In this document: piece after piece, positions 19,271-32,440 of the stretch
Layout: every line of letters starts with the position of its first letter
How positions within the stretch are numbered: position 1 is the first letter of the stretch
Notes under the pieces: model-generated
The model's database searches: none
Told to the model about the DNA's origin: nothing
The model's input: the letters and a program-made list of their open reading frames with translations, nothing else
Program-made: the position numbers and the translations under genes
NCBI GenBank assembly: GCA_016584305.1
Contig: JACEEZ010025360.1
Span: 419,501 to 483,500 of the forward strand
DNA: 64,000 bases
Origin: Chionoecetes opilio
Taxonomy: Eukaryota > Arthropoda > Malacostraca > Decapoda > Majidae
Direction of reading: 5' to 3'

Positions 19271-19321
19271 GCAGCGTTGCCAGCAGGTGAATTTGCCCAA
19301 AATATCGTACTAAACCAGTCA

Positions 19322-22300
19322 AAATTGATGGCTTTGAAGTATGAAAGCCCCAAATTTTTGGGTCCGGACGGGAGCTGGGTGACAAAAGTATTAGGTAGGA
19401 AAGATCCCCCGCCACCCCGGGCAAACCCTGGGTAACTGCAACCAATACCCACATTCTGGTTAGGAAACCAGGTTTCCCCACTAAGATTGAAAGAAAAGAA
19501 ACACACGTTTTGGCAACCCCGTGCCAACCCTGCTAAACCCAATGACCCCGCCACCCGGGCCCTGGATTATCAAACCATCCCAATAATCATCCCCGGGGAG
19601 AGGAGCTGAAAATTTGGGGGGGAAAGGAAAGGGGTTGGGGGGCCCAAAAGGGCCCGTGCACTAGTCTGTCGGGGGCCCCAAAAAATAGGTTTTTCTTTAC
19701 CTCAAAGCCGTCATTTTGGGGCCCCTTAGAGCAAAGTGCACTAAGCAAACCTGCCACTTGGGCCCGGGGCAAAAAAGCCCCCAAACCCCCGCGGGGGGGG
19801 AAAAAGAGCAACGGGCCCCCAAGAACAAACGAAACCACTAGTTACTCACCAAAATTTAAAGGGGAAAGGACTTCAAGGGGAGGCCCGGCGTCCACCATCC
19901 CATCCCCTCGGAGGGGAGCCCCCGGGAAAAAACACGGGGGGAAGTCCACAGGGAGGGGGACGGGAAAAACGAGCCACGAGCACGACCCCCGTACTCCACT
20001 GCCCCCCCTTCCCGTACCCTCCCCAAAGGAATTTTTTCGGGGGAAAAGGGCCGGGGGGCCCCGAACCCCCCCGGGGACGTAATGGGCGCGAGGGGCGTGC
20101 CCGCCGGATCCGCCACTCTGACCCCCCCGGAGCCGGCGGGCAATCCCCCTGGTGGTGAGGGGAGGGACCATAAACAGGATCGGGGAAAACGGGAAACTCC
20201 CAGGCCCAAAACGCCCAGGGCCGGAAGCTCCGGGTTAAAACCGGAGCCCCAAAAACCCGGGCACAAGGGGGTGCGGGCGTCCCCACAGCCCAACCGGGGA
20301 ACGAAGGGACCGTTGGAGCGGTGGCCTGCCGCTCGTTCTTCCCCCCAGCCCTTGGGGAGGGGGAGAGGGAGACAGCGGACCCGTCCCGCAAGAGGCCCGT
20401 CCACTGGGGGAAAAGGGCCCGCGCCCTCAGCTGAAAAAGCCCAAAACCCCGTGGCCAGGGCCACCGGGAACAACCTTTCTAAAAGGAGGCGAGGCCCGGG
20501 CAGGTCTGACCCAAATTGGTCCCCTTTGGGCGGAACCGGAAAAACCTTTTCCCCAGGCCCGAAGGGGCCAGGACACGGGGGGGGGGGGGTTTTGGTGGAA
20601 AAACCCCTCTTAAAACGGGGGGTCACAAAACGCCGGTCCCGGGGCCCAAAAACCCCACCGTTTTAGGGGGTAGCCGGGGGCCGTAAGGGGGAAGGGAAGA
20701 GAGTACAAAAGGATCCCCCCAAGGTCGTGGGCCGGGAAGGAGGGGAAAAACCCCGGGGACAACCGATTCAGAGACGTCGCGGGGGGCCCTTTTTTTTTGG
20801 GGAAAACACTAAAAAGGCCTTCCATTTGAGACTGATACTGCCCCTCGTAGAAGACGGGCAAATTGCCCCCAACATGCCCTTTCCGCTCCCCAAGTCCGAG
20901 ACCGTCCGAGGGGAAAAGAGGTAGGGAGGAACTCCAGGCGTGTAGCTTAAAGGGGTGGAAAAAAGCCTGGCCGGGAGCTCCTCCAACAAACCCGGGGCCC
21001 CCCTAGGGGAAAACAGGGAGGGGACACCGGGCCTTCAGTTTGGAGAACCATTTTTGGCCCCGGGCCCCGGGAGGGGAAAGCCACCATGGTAACCTTCCCC
21101 CTGTGGGAACGAAATTTTTGTTGCATAACTTCAGGGGGGACACTGGTGCAGGGAGGGGGAAAAGGAAAACCCATGGCGCCACCTTTCCAGTCTTCCGTGA
21201 GGGGCGCCCGGGCCTTCCCGCAGCTGCCCGGCCCCCCTTCGTAAAAAAGGCTTTTGGTTGGGCGAGCGGGGGGAAACGCAAAGGGAGGCCCACCCCCGGG
21301 GAGTCCCCCACCCCCGGGACAGAGACCCAAAAAAGCGCCCCGGGGCCGAAGCTGCCACCCCACCGACGACCCCCGGAACGAAAACCGGGGGCGTCGGCCC
21401 ACACATTCTCACCCCCGGGCCCGGGAAAAACCGGGCAGACAGATGAAGGGGGGAAACGGGCCCCCAAATCCGAAGATCTGCTCCAAAAAGGGACAACAAA
21501 AGGGGCGGTTTGGATGTCCCTTGGGGGGGCCCAGACATGGCCCGGGCACTATTTGCCCTCCCCGAAGCAGAGAGCCGCCCCCTCTGGGATCGGGTTCGAT
21601 CGGAGGAAAAAAAAGGGGAAACCCAAAGCGGGTCCTTGACGTTGTGTGGAGCCCTGCGCTCCCCCCCCGGACCCCCCGGCCAAAAACCCCTGGGGGGCCG
21701 TGGAGGTTTGGTGCCCCCCCGACTCCGACGCTCCGACTTTAAAGGGGGAAGACCGTTGGGGGGCAAAGGCGGGGCCCCCCCGGTCCACGCGGGGGAAACC
21801 GCCCTCCCCCAACCATTTTATCCAGTATTTGTGGGGCCCAGGGGGGGGACGGCCGGGACCCAAGTCGGGGGGTTTCGCCCCGGGAACGGCGGTTTTTCCC
21901 CCCCGGAAAAGGCCCGACGGAGACAAGGGGGGGCCTGGGGGGTTTAAGTGACCTCTGCGGCGAAGTTAAAGGCGACCCGAGAAGGGACCCCCAAAATCCT
22001 CCTTAAACAAAAAACGGGACCCCGAGGCCCGGAAGAGGCGTTGATGAACCCTTGGCCGCTTTACCCCCGAAAATGCGGACCGCAGCCAAACGGGAGTCCC
22101 ATTGCATGCCCACCCAAAGAAATGCGAGGGAGAGGGGGAAAGGGAAAGGGGGATTTTCCCTTGTTGACTAGGAACCCCATCTCCCCCGCCACCGGGCCCA
22201 AAACTCGGTCCAGATTCGAACCGCTTCCCTCCTGAGACGGGGCGGACACCCCGCCCAAACGTCCAAATACTGAGGGCCCAAATTTACCCCTGCAAGGGCC

Positions 22301-24590
22301 CCCATCCCCCTGAGCCACCCCCTTTGGGGGACCGGTTTAAAAAACCCCCGGGGCGGGAGAGGGGGAAGGGTAGTCTGGTGAAAATGGGCCCCGTGTCCAA
22401 TCCCCACCCGGAAAAGGCCCGGAAAACCCCGGAACCCAGGATTTAATGGGGCATGCCAGTAGGCCCTCCTTGAGATCGAGGGACGCCAAAACCGTCCCCT
22501 TGGGCCCCAAACCCAAGGCGGAAACCCGGGGGCCCAAAGGGCAGCATTTCGGGAAACCCGGGTTTTCGCCAAATCCGTTTTGGCGGCTGAGGTCCAAGAT
22601 AAGCCTCCCTTCGAAGAGTCCTTTTTGGGTAAGAGGAAAATGGGGAAAGAAAAACCTTTCCCCCCGGCCTTCCCCCCACCTACCCCTAGGCGTGCCCCTT
22701 TCCGCCCCGTGGGGGGCGAGCATTGGAGGCCCCGGGGTCCCAAAAAGGAGGTCGCCGAAAAAAAAAAAGGGGGGGGTTAAAGGGGAATCCAGGGCCCAAA
22801 AAAAGAAAACCCTTTCGGACCACCCCGGGGCCCAACCCCCTCGGGGCCCCCGGGTTTCCCGAAACCCGGGCAGGGGGCCCTGGAAGGGAGGCTCAAAAAC
22901 GAGAGCGACCCTTTGGGGGGAAGGGTTGTGGGCAGTAGCGGGCCCCCCAGCGAAAGGGGCCCCAGGAACCCCGAGCCCCTGAACCCCGGGAAAACCCACC
23001 CCGACTGGGACGGGGCGAGGATCCTGGGGGGGCCCTCCACACGGGGGGGGAGCGCTCCTGGACTGCCCTTTCCCCACGAAAAGAGCCCCGACGAAACCGC
23101 TGGACCCCCCCCCGGAACCCCCCCCGGGCCCAGACGGGTTTGGGGGGCCCGGGGTAGACCCAGAGTGAAAGGTGGGGGGGGTTGAGGCGAAACACTGCTG
23201 CAAAGGGGAAAAGGGTCCGCAAAACCCCGAACCCCAAGGGAAATAAACCGGGGAATCTGCTGTCGAGTAGCTCCGGCCCGGCACCGAAAGGCCTCCGCCC
23301 GAAGAGCCAAGCGGGCAGGACGGCCCTGTCAATGGCAGGGCGGGCCGTTTGGGAGGGGGGGAGGCGCCGAAAGCCCTCACAGGCGGTCGACAAAGCCCCA
23401 CAGACACCCCACCGGGAGGGCCCGGGGGGGAAAGGGGAAATGTGATCCACGGCGAGGGGAGAGGCCCCGTCCCCCAGCTGACCCGAAAAAAGGGAACAGA
23501 AAGGGCAACAAGGGGAGGCGTGGGTTTCCCCTCCTGAAATTCCCCGGGGAAAGAGCTCCCCTTTTCCCCCGGGTTTCGCCCGCCACGAGAAGTCCTTGGC
23601 GAAAAGCCCGGGGGCCCCCCGGGGGGGAAATCAGCCATACACGTGGGAAACCACCAGAGGCCGGGAGAAGGGGGGTTCCCGGGCCCCCGGGGGGGAGAAG
23701 GACCCCGGGTCCACTGGTGGTACCCCCTTTTCCACACTTCCCGGGAGGGGCCAGGCCCCACCTTTCATTTCCCGGGCAGCCGTTTCTGGCCCCCGAGAGA
23801 AAGCCACCTTTTAAACCCAGTTTTCCCCCCACACACGGGAAGCCGTTCCTGACCAAACTAGGTCAGCCGTAAGGGGGGCCAGAGCATCCAAAAACGGCCG
23901 CCGAAGAAAACCGGGAGGCTGCTTCGAGGGAGCGTCCAGGCGAGAGAAAAGGGAAACCGGCGGTAGAGGTAGGACTCCCCGTCCCCCGCCCTCCCGGAAG
24001 CGGCGGGACCCCCAAGTCCGGAAATGGGCCCCACGACCCTCCCCCAGACGACCGGTGGCAACAAGCCCCCCGTCAAAACCCTTTCAAAAAGCAATCGAAG
24101 GCGGCAAAACGGTTTCCCAGGGAAAAAAGGGGGAGGGGAAAAAGGAGGGAAAATCCCAAGGGGATCCTCCGCAGCGGGGCGAGGGGAAAATGCACCTAGA
24201 AGGCACCTCAGAAGAAAAAGGGGGGGAGGAAGGGGGCCCCGGGGGACAGGGGAATTTGGGGGGGGGAAGTCCCCCAACCGTCGGGCTCTTGGGCAGGGTT
24301 TTGGGGGGCATCCCCCCTTCCCCGGAGCCCCACCAAAGGGAGTCATCCCCGACTACCACAGACTCAGAAGGAGGCCCCCCGGTGAGGGGGGGAAGCAGGC
24401 GTGGGGATCTCGACGCCTCCCCCCCGGGGTCGGGGAAAGGGAACCCCCGAAGTTTAAAAATGGATCTCCATTCCCTTTAAATGAAGGAGGTTTTACTGAA
24501 GTCATTTAAAACCGGGCCAAAACCCCGGGGGCACAGGGAAAGGGGAGGGTTTGGGGGAAAGGCCCCGGAGAAACCCCCGCCTGACCAGGC
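19322..24590 (-). pseudogene. DIRS-like retrotransposon, inverted copy, heavily corrupted
   Basis: Read on the minus strand the order is a gag-like part (about 24300-22750, with LRAEAFRCRAGATRQQIPRF), a reverse transcriptase (about 22750-21950), an RNase H-like part, a tyrosine recombinase (about 20650-19860, PVALATGF near its start), and the 3' repeat (19860-19322). Each block matches the plus-strand copy at 24590-29865. Frames break every few dozen bases, mostly at G or C runs, far beyond normal decay. Low consensus quality is the likely cause. Confidence 0.7.
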
Positions 24591-26884
24591 CCCTAGGACT
24601 ACAGGGCCCACCCCCAAATCCTGATCTGGGAGTCGCGGTCAGGTTTAGGGACTGAGGAGCCCCCCGATCTTGCTCCACCGTCAGCACGATCGACGCCGAG
24701 CTCTGGAACAGGGGCAGGGGGCGGGAGGGCGAGACGAGGAGTCGACTTGGGCCGCCAGGGTGGCCCAAAACGGTCTTTCTTGGCCCTGGATGCCCTACCC
24801 CCCTTCGGCGACCCCTTCTTGGACGCCGGCTCCACAGTCTCGCAGCCCACGTGTCGGAAATGTACCCCTGGGGGGAGTGGAAAAGGCGGGGGAAAGGGGT
24901 CTTTCTTTCCCGCTTTTCATCGTCCCCAAAAAGGACTTTTTCGAAGGGGGGCTTATCTTGGCCCTCAGCCGCCTAAACGGGTTTGTGCGAAACCCACAGG
25001 TTCCGTATCGCCTTTGGCCCAGGTCCACCTTGGGCTGAGGCAAGGGGGACTGGATGGGTCCCTCGTTTCCAAGGACCCCTATGGCATGTCCCCCATTCAC
25101 CTGGTTCCGGCGTTCCGGGCCCTTCCAGGTGGATCGGACATGGGGCCCAGTTCACCAGATACCCTTCGCCTCCCCAATCGCTCCGGGGTTTTTTTTACGC
25201 GGCTCCCCAAGGTGGTGGCTCAGCGGATGGTGTCGCAGGGGTGAATTCCCTCAGTATTTGGCGTTTTGGGGGTGTCCCCCCCGTCTAGGAGGAAGCGGTT
25301 CGCATGCTGGCCCGAGTTTTGGCGGTGGGGGGGGAGATGGGGTTCCGTCAAAAAGGGGAAAGTCCGCCCTTTACCCCCCTCCTCGCATTACTTGGTGGGA
25401 TGCAGGGGACTCCCTTCGGCGCGGTCCGCATCTCGGGGGGAAAATGCGGCCAAGCTTCATCAAAGCCTCTTCCCGGGCCTGGGTGGCCCCCCCGTTTTTT
25501 GTCAAGGAGGGCTTGGGGTCCCTTCCCCCGTAAATCCCGCAGAGGTCACCCCCTGGCCCCCCGCCTTCGTCCCCTCGCCTTGCCCGGGGTTGGGGGAACA
25601 CAGCCTTCCGGTGCGCCCCCCGGATTTGCCCCGGGCCCCGTCCCCCCCCGGCCCCCCCACTGGATAAGTGGTTGGTGGAGGGCGGTTTCTCCGCGTGGAC
25701 CGGGTGGTGCCTCCGCCCCCTCGGTCTTCGTGAGTCGGATGCGTGGACGTCGGGGGGGGGTACCACCCTCCGAGGGCCCGGGGGTTTCGGGGGGGTCCGG
25801 GGTGGAGCGCAGACCCACATCAACTCAAGGAGCTGCTGGTTCCTCTTCTCTTCCCGATCGAACCCCATCCCAAGGGGACGGGTCTCTGTTCAGATGGGAC
25901 AAATGGTCGCGGTCCACTGTCTCGCCCCCCAAGGGACACCAAATCCGCCCTTCGTTGTCCCTTTTGGAGCAGATCTTCGGGCTGGCGGCCCGTTTCCACC
26001 TTCATCTGTCTGCCAGGTTCCGCCGGGGGTGGGGAAGTGTGGGGCCGACCCCTGTCTCGCTTCCGGGGGGTGTGGTGAGTGGCAGCTTCGCCCGGGGGCT
26101 TTGCGGCTCTCTTCGGCGGTGGGGCACTCGGAGGTGGACCTCTTTGCGTCCCCCCGCCTTGCCCAATACAAGCCTTTTTGAGAAAGGGGGACCGAACAGT
26201 GCGGGGGGCCGGACCCCTCACGGAGACTGAACAGGGGGGCGCCAGTTTTTCCCGTTTCCCCCTCCCTGCCCCAGTGTCCTCCTAAAGGATGCAACAAGCG
26301 CTTCCTAAAAGGGGGAAAGGGGACCCTGGTGGCTCCCCTCTGGCCCGGGGCAACCGTGGTTCTCCGAATGAAGGCCTGGTGTCCCTCCCCGTTCCTTAGG
26401 GGCCCTCCTTTTTTGGAGGAGCTCCCCCCGGTTCTTTTCCCCTTGAAGCTACACGCCTGGGTTTCTTTTCCCATTTCTCCGTCGGACGGTTTTCGGCGTG
26501 GTAGCGGAGGACTGTTCGCGGCACTTGCCTGTCCTCTAGAGACAGTATCAGTCTCACTGGGAAGGCCTTTCAGTCGTTTTCCCCAAATCAAGGGCCTCCC
26601 GAGTCTCTGAAACGGTTTCCTGGGTTTCCTCTCCTTCCCGGCCCATCCGGGGAGGCTCCGTCTCTTCCACTCACCTGGCGGCCCTGGCTGACCCCCTCAA
26701 ATACGGCTGGGGTTTGGTCCTGGACCGGCGTTCTGTGACCCTGTTGAAGAGGGATTTGTACCACCAAAATCCCCCTCCCCGTCGTCCTGGCCCCTTCTGG
26801 TCCCTGGAGAAGGTTCTCCGGTTCCTGCAGGGCGACCAGTTTAGGTCAGACGCTGCCGGACCTCGCCTCCTTCAGAAGGCCTTG

Positions 26885-28732
26885 TGTGTTGCCTGAATTT
26901 TGGGGTTTCTAAAAGACTTTAAATGAATACTGTATCTTATGACCGATACAAATGAAATCCCCACCACAAAACTACCAGTGTGTTGCTGGTAACTCCTATG
27001 GGGAGTTTAGAACTGGTCAACGTTTTTTTGAGTGATATTACCTGATTAAGATTTTTAATTAGATTACAACTTGAATGGAGGATTTAACTTAGTCTTACTG
27101 ACTTCACTATGTGATTATAGTTTGACCACGTCTCACTGCGGAGAGTACTGAAATGGGGGGTGTATTTAAGGGGAAGGGGTAAGGGTTTGGGTTTAAAGGG
27201 GAAAACAGGGTGTGAGGTAAGGGGGATGCTGCCACCAGTCCAGGCGAGTACTTCTCTGGTTACTCCCTGGGCACGTTTTTGAATAAATAGTAAGATTAGA
27301 TTTATTGTTGGTAGTCGTGATTGATACGTGGAATTATACCGAGAAAGGTGACTCTTTTGGAAGTGGGGGGAAATTTTACTGTCCAAACCCCAGAATAATC
27401 ACCTGGGGTTTTATAATAAACACAAGAACTATATTTAAAAACATCACCCCTATTTATTCATACTGAAATAGTATGTCTCTTGCTTGAGATCATATCCAAC
27501 ATATAAGGGTTAATCCAACCCCGGAAAACTCTAATCGATGTAAGAAAAAACTTTACACCCTGATACAGGAAACTCTTCCTATGTGATGAAAGAAAGCTCT
27601 TATGAGCATACTCTCCTCACTGAATCCTATTTTAATGAATTTTTCCTACACTTAGGTAACCTACCGCTTAATATTTATAATACCCCATGGAAGATATATA
27701 TATAGGAGAGAAAATGTGAGAGTACTGGTTGTGTGTGTATTCACAAGACCATATGGCTTGAAGAGGACACGAGCGAGCCTCTTCCTACAGGAAGGATGAA
27801 TGTGGGACTCCTCCGTCGAAAACCTACAAGAAGGATGAGCGGGGGGCCGTTAATAATACTTATAAGGATGGGTAGACCTCCTTTACGTTAGCGTAAACTA
27901 AACATTGTTTTCCCATATTTGAAAATATAGATAACAAGGAAAAGGGGGGGGGGGGGGGAAACAGGAGCGAATGTGGAGCGACTTACCACAAGAAGGATGA
28001 GCGGGGACTGGCGTCTCACGGCGTTACACCGCCCGAGCAGAAAAAAAAGGGAATCGTTTGAAGGGTCTAGACGTGACCTCAAATGAAGAGCTTTTAATCA
28101 CAAAACTAACTAATAAATAATGAAACTCGTGTACCTAAGACAAGGGGTGCCTATAATACAGACCTGTTACTTTGATATAGAAGAATTTAATATGTTTAAT
28201 CTAATACCCAAGAAGGGTGGTTTTATATGTAATGTCGACAGTCCGAACGCGTTTTCAAGAGTGAGAGGGTATGAAATATGTAGCATAGAAATTTGGTAGG
28301 CTTTCAATTTAGCGCATATCTTTACTAACACGTCCATGTATGACCATGACCGATAACGATAGGGATTATTTTGAAAGACATTAAGAATCTGGGAGTGTTA
28401 CTCGGTCTGATCAGATAGCTGGGGAAAGATGAAAAGATTTGAAATCATTAGTTATCACTGATCGCGGAATAATTATCCCACGGATTTTGACTCGCATACG
28501 GCATGTCGGGGGGGGGGGAATGGAAGAAAGAGGAAAGAAATGGCGGAGAAGGAACGAAAGAAGATAAACTAAATGGCACGTAGGACGGACAAATGATGAG
28601 AAAATATGGCGGAAAAGAAAGAAAGGCGATGAGTCACCCGTGAAACTAAAAAAAGAACTACTTACAAGACATAACTCGGGAATTATATGATAATAATTCT
28701 CATACTATCTCTCCCGAATAATGGGCATTACA
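26885..28732. mobile_element. solo LTR in the DIRS recombinase gene
   Basis: Starts TGTGTTGCC and ends GGGCATTACA (TG...CA), flanked by the 4-bp direct repeat CTTG at 26881-26884 and 28733-28736. Taking it out with one CTTG rejoins the recombinase frame. At 1,848 bp it is long for an LTR and has no gag or pol, so a solo LTR left by recombination is the simplest reading. Orientation undetermined. Confidence 0.75.
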
Positions 28733-29345
28733 CTTGTTCCTGGTGGCCCTGGCTACGGGGTTTCGGGCTTCTCAGCTGAGGGCGCTGACCCGTTTCCTCC
28801 AATGGACGACCTTCTCGTGGGACGGCTCCGCTGTCTCCCTCTCCCTCTCGCCCAAGGTGCTGGGTAAGAACGAGCGGGAGGACCACCGTCCCCAACCGAT
28901 CGTCGTTCCGGCTTGGTCTGCTGGGGACGCCGCACACCCCTTGTGCCCGGTTTCGGCGCTCCGGTGTTACCTGGATGCTTCCGAGCCCTGGGCGTGTGAC
29001 CTGCAGTTCCTGTTCCGCGATCCTGTCACTGGTCGTCCCCTCACCACCAGGGGGATTGCCGGCCGGCTCCGGGGCGTCATTGAGTCGGCGGATCCGGGTC
29101 ACGCCCCTCGCACCCATGACGTCCTCATGCTCTTCATCCTCCTTGGTTCGTCCTCTGGTTGCTGCGTCTCTGGCCTTCCTCCGCACCCATTCCTTGGAGA
29201 GGGTACGGGAAGGGGGACAGTGAAGTACGGCCTCGTGCTTCGTGGCTCGTTACCTGTCCCACTCCGTCGTGGACTTCCCCTGTGTTGCCCTGGGACTCCC
29301 TCCGTCCGGAGGGGCTGGGGTGATGGACGCCGGGCCTCCCCTTGA
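28733..29345 (+). pseudogene. DIRS tyrosine recombinase, C-terminal part
   Basis: Begins VALATGFRASQLRALTR (box I Arg), then GKNERE, HPLCPVSALRCYLDAS and TGRPLTTRGIAGRLRG, then APRTHDV (box II His/Arg region). After THDV the frame shifts; a second frame gives VAASLAFLRTHSLERVREGG, which normally precedes the catalytic Tyr. So there is at least one frameshift near 29120-29160 and the enzyme is not functional as read. Confidence 0.82.
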
Positions 29346-29865
29346 TGTCTCCGCTTGATTCTGGTGAGTATACTAGTGGTATCGTTTGTTCTTGCGCAGT
29401 TGCTCTTTTGCCTCCCCGCGGGGGTCGGGGGCTTCTTGCCCCGTCTCCAAGTGGCAGGTAGCTTAGTGCACTAGCTCTAAGGGGACCTAAAATGACGGCT
29501 TTGAAGTATGAAATGCCTATTTTTGGGTCCCTGACAGAGCTAGTGCACGGCCTTCGGCCTCCCACCCTTTCTTCCCCACAAAGTTTTCAGCCCCTCTCCC
29601 CGGGGGTGCTTATTGGGATGGTTATATGCTGGGCCGGCTGGCGGACCACTGGCCTCGGCAGGGTTGGCACGGCGTTGCCAGATGTGTGTTTCTTTTTCTT
29701 TCAGATCTGAGTGTAGCCTGGTTTCATTAACCAGATGTGGGATTAGGTTGCCAGTATACCCAGGGTTTGCCCTGGGTGGCGATCTTTCCTATCCTAATAG
29801 CTTAGTGCACTAGCTCTGTCAGGGACCCAAAAATAGGCTTTTCATACTTCAAAGCCGTCATTGTA

Positions 29866-30290
29866 GCGCTGCCAAAGCCCTTTCTAGATGTTGCTGAGCG
29901 TAAAAGTGTCGTACACTTCATTACCTCTGACAGAGGCTCAAGGAATAGCGTTAAGGTTGACATTATTGAAGACACAGCAAAGAGTAGCGTGATTGTCTGT
30001 ATTACACATCGATATCTAATTGTTTTGAGCTCTTAGAATGGCCTAGCATTGTTTTCTAACTCTATAGATGGACTTGATATTAAACTGAAATGTTTAGGGC
30101 GCTATGAAACTTATTTGAATATCTATTTGCTACACAGCCATTTCACGATGTGCGTCGAGGATGTTTAATGCTTGGATGGACCTGTACGTGTGCAGGCTAC
30201 GTGTACCTACATCTACGATTCACCAATTATTCTTTGCCTAAACCTAGATGAATGCTGGTTGTGATTCATCCTCCAGTGCATCTCCCCCGT
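29866..30290. other. unassigned
   Basis: No recognised feature. The word TTGTAGCGCTGCC at about 29861 recurs at 31264. Confidence 0.4.
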
Positions 30291-30297
30291 TTAACAT

Positions 30298-30490
30298 CCA
30301 TGGGCGGGTGTGTGGTGGGCGGGTGTGTGATGGGCGTGTGGTGGGTGGGTGTGTGGTGGGCGGGTGTGTGGTAGGTGTGTGATGGGCGTGTGGTGGGTGG
30401 GTGGGTGGTAGGTGGGTGATGGGCGGATGTGTGATGGGCGTGTGGTGGGTGGGTGTGTGATGGGTGTGTGGTGGGCGGGTGGTGGGTTAC
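30298..30490. repeat. GTGGTGGGTGGGTGTGTGATGGGC minisatellite
   Basis: G/T-rich units of 10 and 23-26 bp mixed. Confidence 0.9.
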
Positions 30491-30742
30491 ACACAACGGG
30501 TGTGTTATAATCTTGGAGAGGCTTCCTACCGTGTTGGAGCTGAATCAGACTGATGAAATGTTCGTATTCGTGCCCTGCGATAGGTTCTCTAAAAGGCTTT
30601 CTTTTTGTGTGATATAACATATATACCAAATTTATACATTTCTATTGCAAATGTAATATCACTCATGAATATATTTAAGTATTTGACTATACCAAAGCAA
30701 TAATACACCAGTTTTGGTGCTAAGCCAGCAAGCATCAACGAA

Positions 30743-31177
30743 GATTCGGACGCATTGAAAGATTCGAGGGATTGGAAAAATTGTTCCCAGACGTCGCTGG
30801 AGAATTTTAATATTTGTGACTTCTTACCTGTTAAGAGTCACCTACTCTACTCCTTACTACTCCTTACCTACTCCTAATTAAATACAGTATCCTTTGCATG
30901 TCGTGCGCATGCAATGAATGTTGAATTGGATGAGAATTAAAGATAAACAGAAACATTTACGGGAGGAGGTCTGATAAGATTTTCTCATGCACGCGATCTG
31001 ATTGGCCAGGCTCTTGAAAGGACCAACCACACCCAAAAGAGTATATTTTTCCCAAGAAAAGTATAATTTTACTCGAGAGATCTGGTCCTTTTTCTGTACA
31101 CGCAAAAGAGTAGAAAATAAGTGGGCGGAGCTTAAATAAGTATAATTCTGCTTTGTAATGTAGTCACAAAATACGCC
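30743..31177. repeat. 435-bp direct repeat, copy 1
   Basis: From AAGATTCGGACGCATTGAAA to CACAAAATACGCC, over 90% identical by eye to 31997-32440. It runs into a perfect hairpin (ACAAAATACGCC-TTATTTAA-GGCGTATTTTGT). Confidence 0.9.
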
Positions 31178-31240
31178 TTATTTAAGGCGTATTTTGTGCG
31201 TCCCCTTGGAAGTAAAATTATACTTATTTAAGCTCCGCCC
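31168..31240. repeat. hairpin at the repeat edge
   Basis: ACAAAATACGCC inverts at once, and AAGTATAATT...GGGCGGAGCTTAAATAAG just before it is found inverted at 31212-31240, so the end of the direct repeat is folded back. Confidence 0.8.
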
Positions 31241-31439
31241 CTGCTTGCCATCACAAAATACGATTGTAGCGCTGCCAGACGCTTCTACAGACGGAGCCGA
31301 AGGAAAATGTATCGTACATTCACTGGGAGAGCCAGACAGACCTCGCTCTCACAACCTTAAAAAAATTACCAACTGTAATTCGAAGACGTACGGAATCATG
31401 GTACATCATGTTGCCATCATGGAAGACAGCAACAATTTA

Positions 31440-31565
31440 TCATTTACATTTATCACTTTTCCTCTCTTCTCTTTTCTTCCTTTCCCTTCCCTTTCCTTTC
31501 TTTTTCCATTTCTTTCCTTCTTTCTCTTCCCTTTTTTTCTCTTCTCCTCTTTTCTCTTTTCTGCT
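31440..31565. repeat. pyrimidine-rich (CTTTCC)n tract
   Basis: Irregular CT-rich tract. The frames across it are artefacts. Confidence 0.85.
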
Positions 31566-31996
31566 CCTTCCTCAAATCTCCAGGCGTTCGCCCTTTTCGG
31601 CAGACCGCTATAGGTTAGGTTAGGTAAGGGTTTGTATGAGTCCATCCAGAGTAACTTTGTGTGGGAATCACAATGAGGTTATTTTCAAGAAAATCCTGTG
31701 GTTAGTTTCGGAGCTACAGCCATGCGTAGAGGGCCGCCAGCTGCCGAAATCGGCGAACACATGAGGAACCCTGAGAGCACCTCAGAGCACCTCACCTCGC
31801 CTCACTGGAGGATTGTGGAGGTGTTCGTATATCCATTATGTACAATTTTTGGGTGACATTCCTGTGTAAGTTATGACAAATGTACCAGTTACATTGCATT
31901 TTTTAAGTAATTATAACTATTACTAAAGAGATTGTTTATTATTTTAGTGTATTATGGCCAAAATACGAGTTTTATCGTGCTTGCCACAAGTCTTAA

Positions 31997-32440
31997 CAAA
32001 GATTCGGACGCATTGAAAGACTGGCGGGATTGAAAAAATTGTTCCCAGATGTCGCTGGAGAATTTTAATATTTGTGACTTCTTACCTGTTAAGAGTCACC
32101 TACTCTACTCCTTACTACTCCTTACCTACTCCTAATTAAATACAGTATCCTTTGCATGTCGTGCGCATGTAATGAATGTTGAATTGGGTGAGAATTGAAG
32201 ATAAACAGAAACATTTACAGGAGGAGGTCTGATAAGATTTTCTCATGCGCGCGATCTGATTGGCCAGGCTCTTGAAAGGACCACCCACACCCAAAAGAGT
32301 ATATTATTCCCAAGATAAGTATAATTTTACTCGAGAGAGTGCATCTGGTCCTTTTTCTGTACACGCAAAAGAGTAGAAAATAAGTGGGCGGAGCTTAAAT
32401 AAGTATAATTCTGCTTTGTAATGTAGTCACAAAATACGCC
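31997..32440. repeat. direct repeat, copy 2
   Basis: Second copy of 30743-31177, with a small extra GAGAGTGC block near 32333. Not bounded by TG...CA, so not an obvious LTR pair. Confidence 0.9.

Larger units (their letters stand above)
24590..29865 (+). mobile_element. DIRS-like retrotransposon, plus copy, 5'-truncated and split by a solo LTR
   Basis: The plus strand holds the gag C-terminus (about 24600-24880), reverse transcriptase (about 24900-25480; fragments of the polymerase core and LPKVVAQRM), an RNase H region to about 26780, and a tyrosine recombinase whose start (to 26884) continues after the LTR at 28733. The 3' end has an inverted repeat (29490-29548 against 29808-29865). DIRS elements use a tyrosine recombinase instead of a DDE integrase, so no target duplication is expected. 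GC-run errors are dense to about 26300 and rare afterwards. Confidence 0.78.

Noticed and set aside
19856..26600. Many Gly/Pro/Arg-rich frames of 150-470 codons
   Set aside because: GC-rich corrupted sequence keeps all six frames open. Only those aligning with the DIRS domains were used.
30743..32440. LTR retrotransposon with 435-bp LTRs
   Set aside because: Repeat ends lack TG...CA, no primer-binding site and no gag or pol between them.
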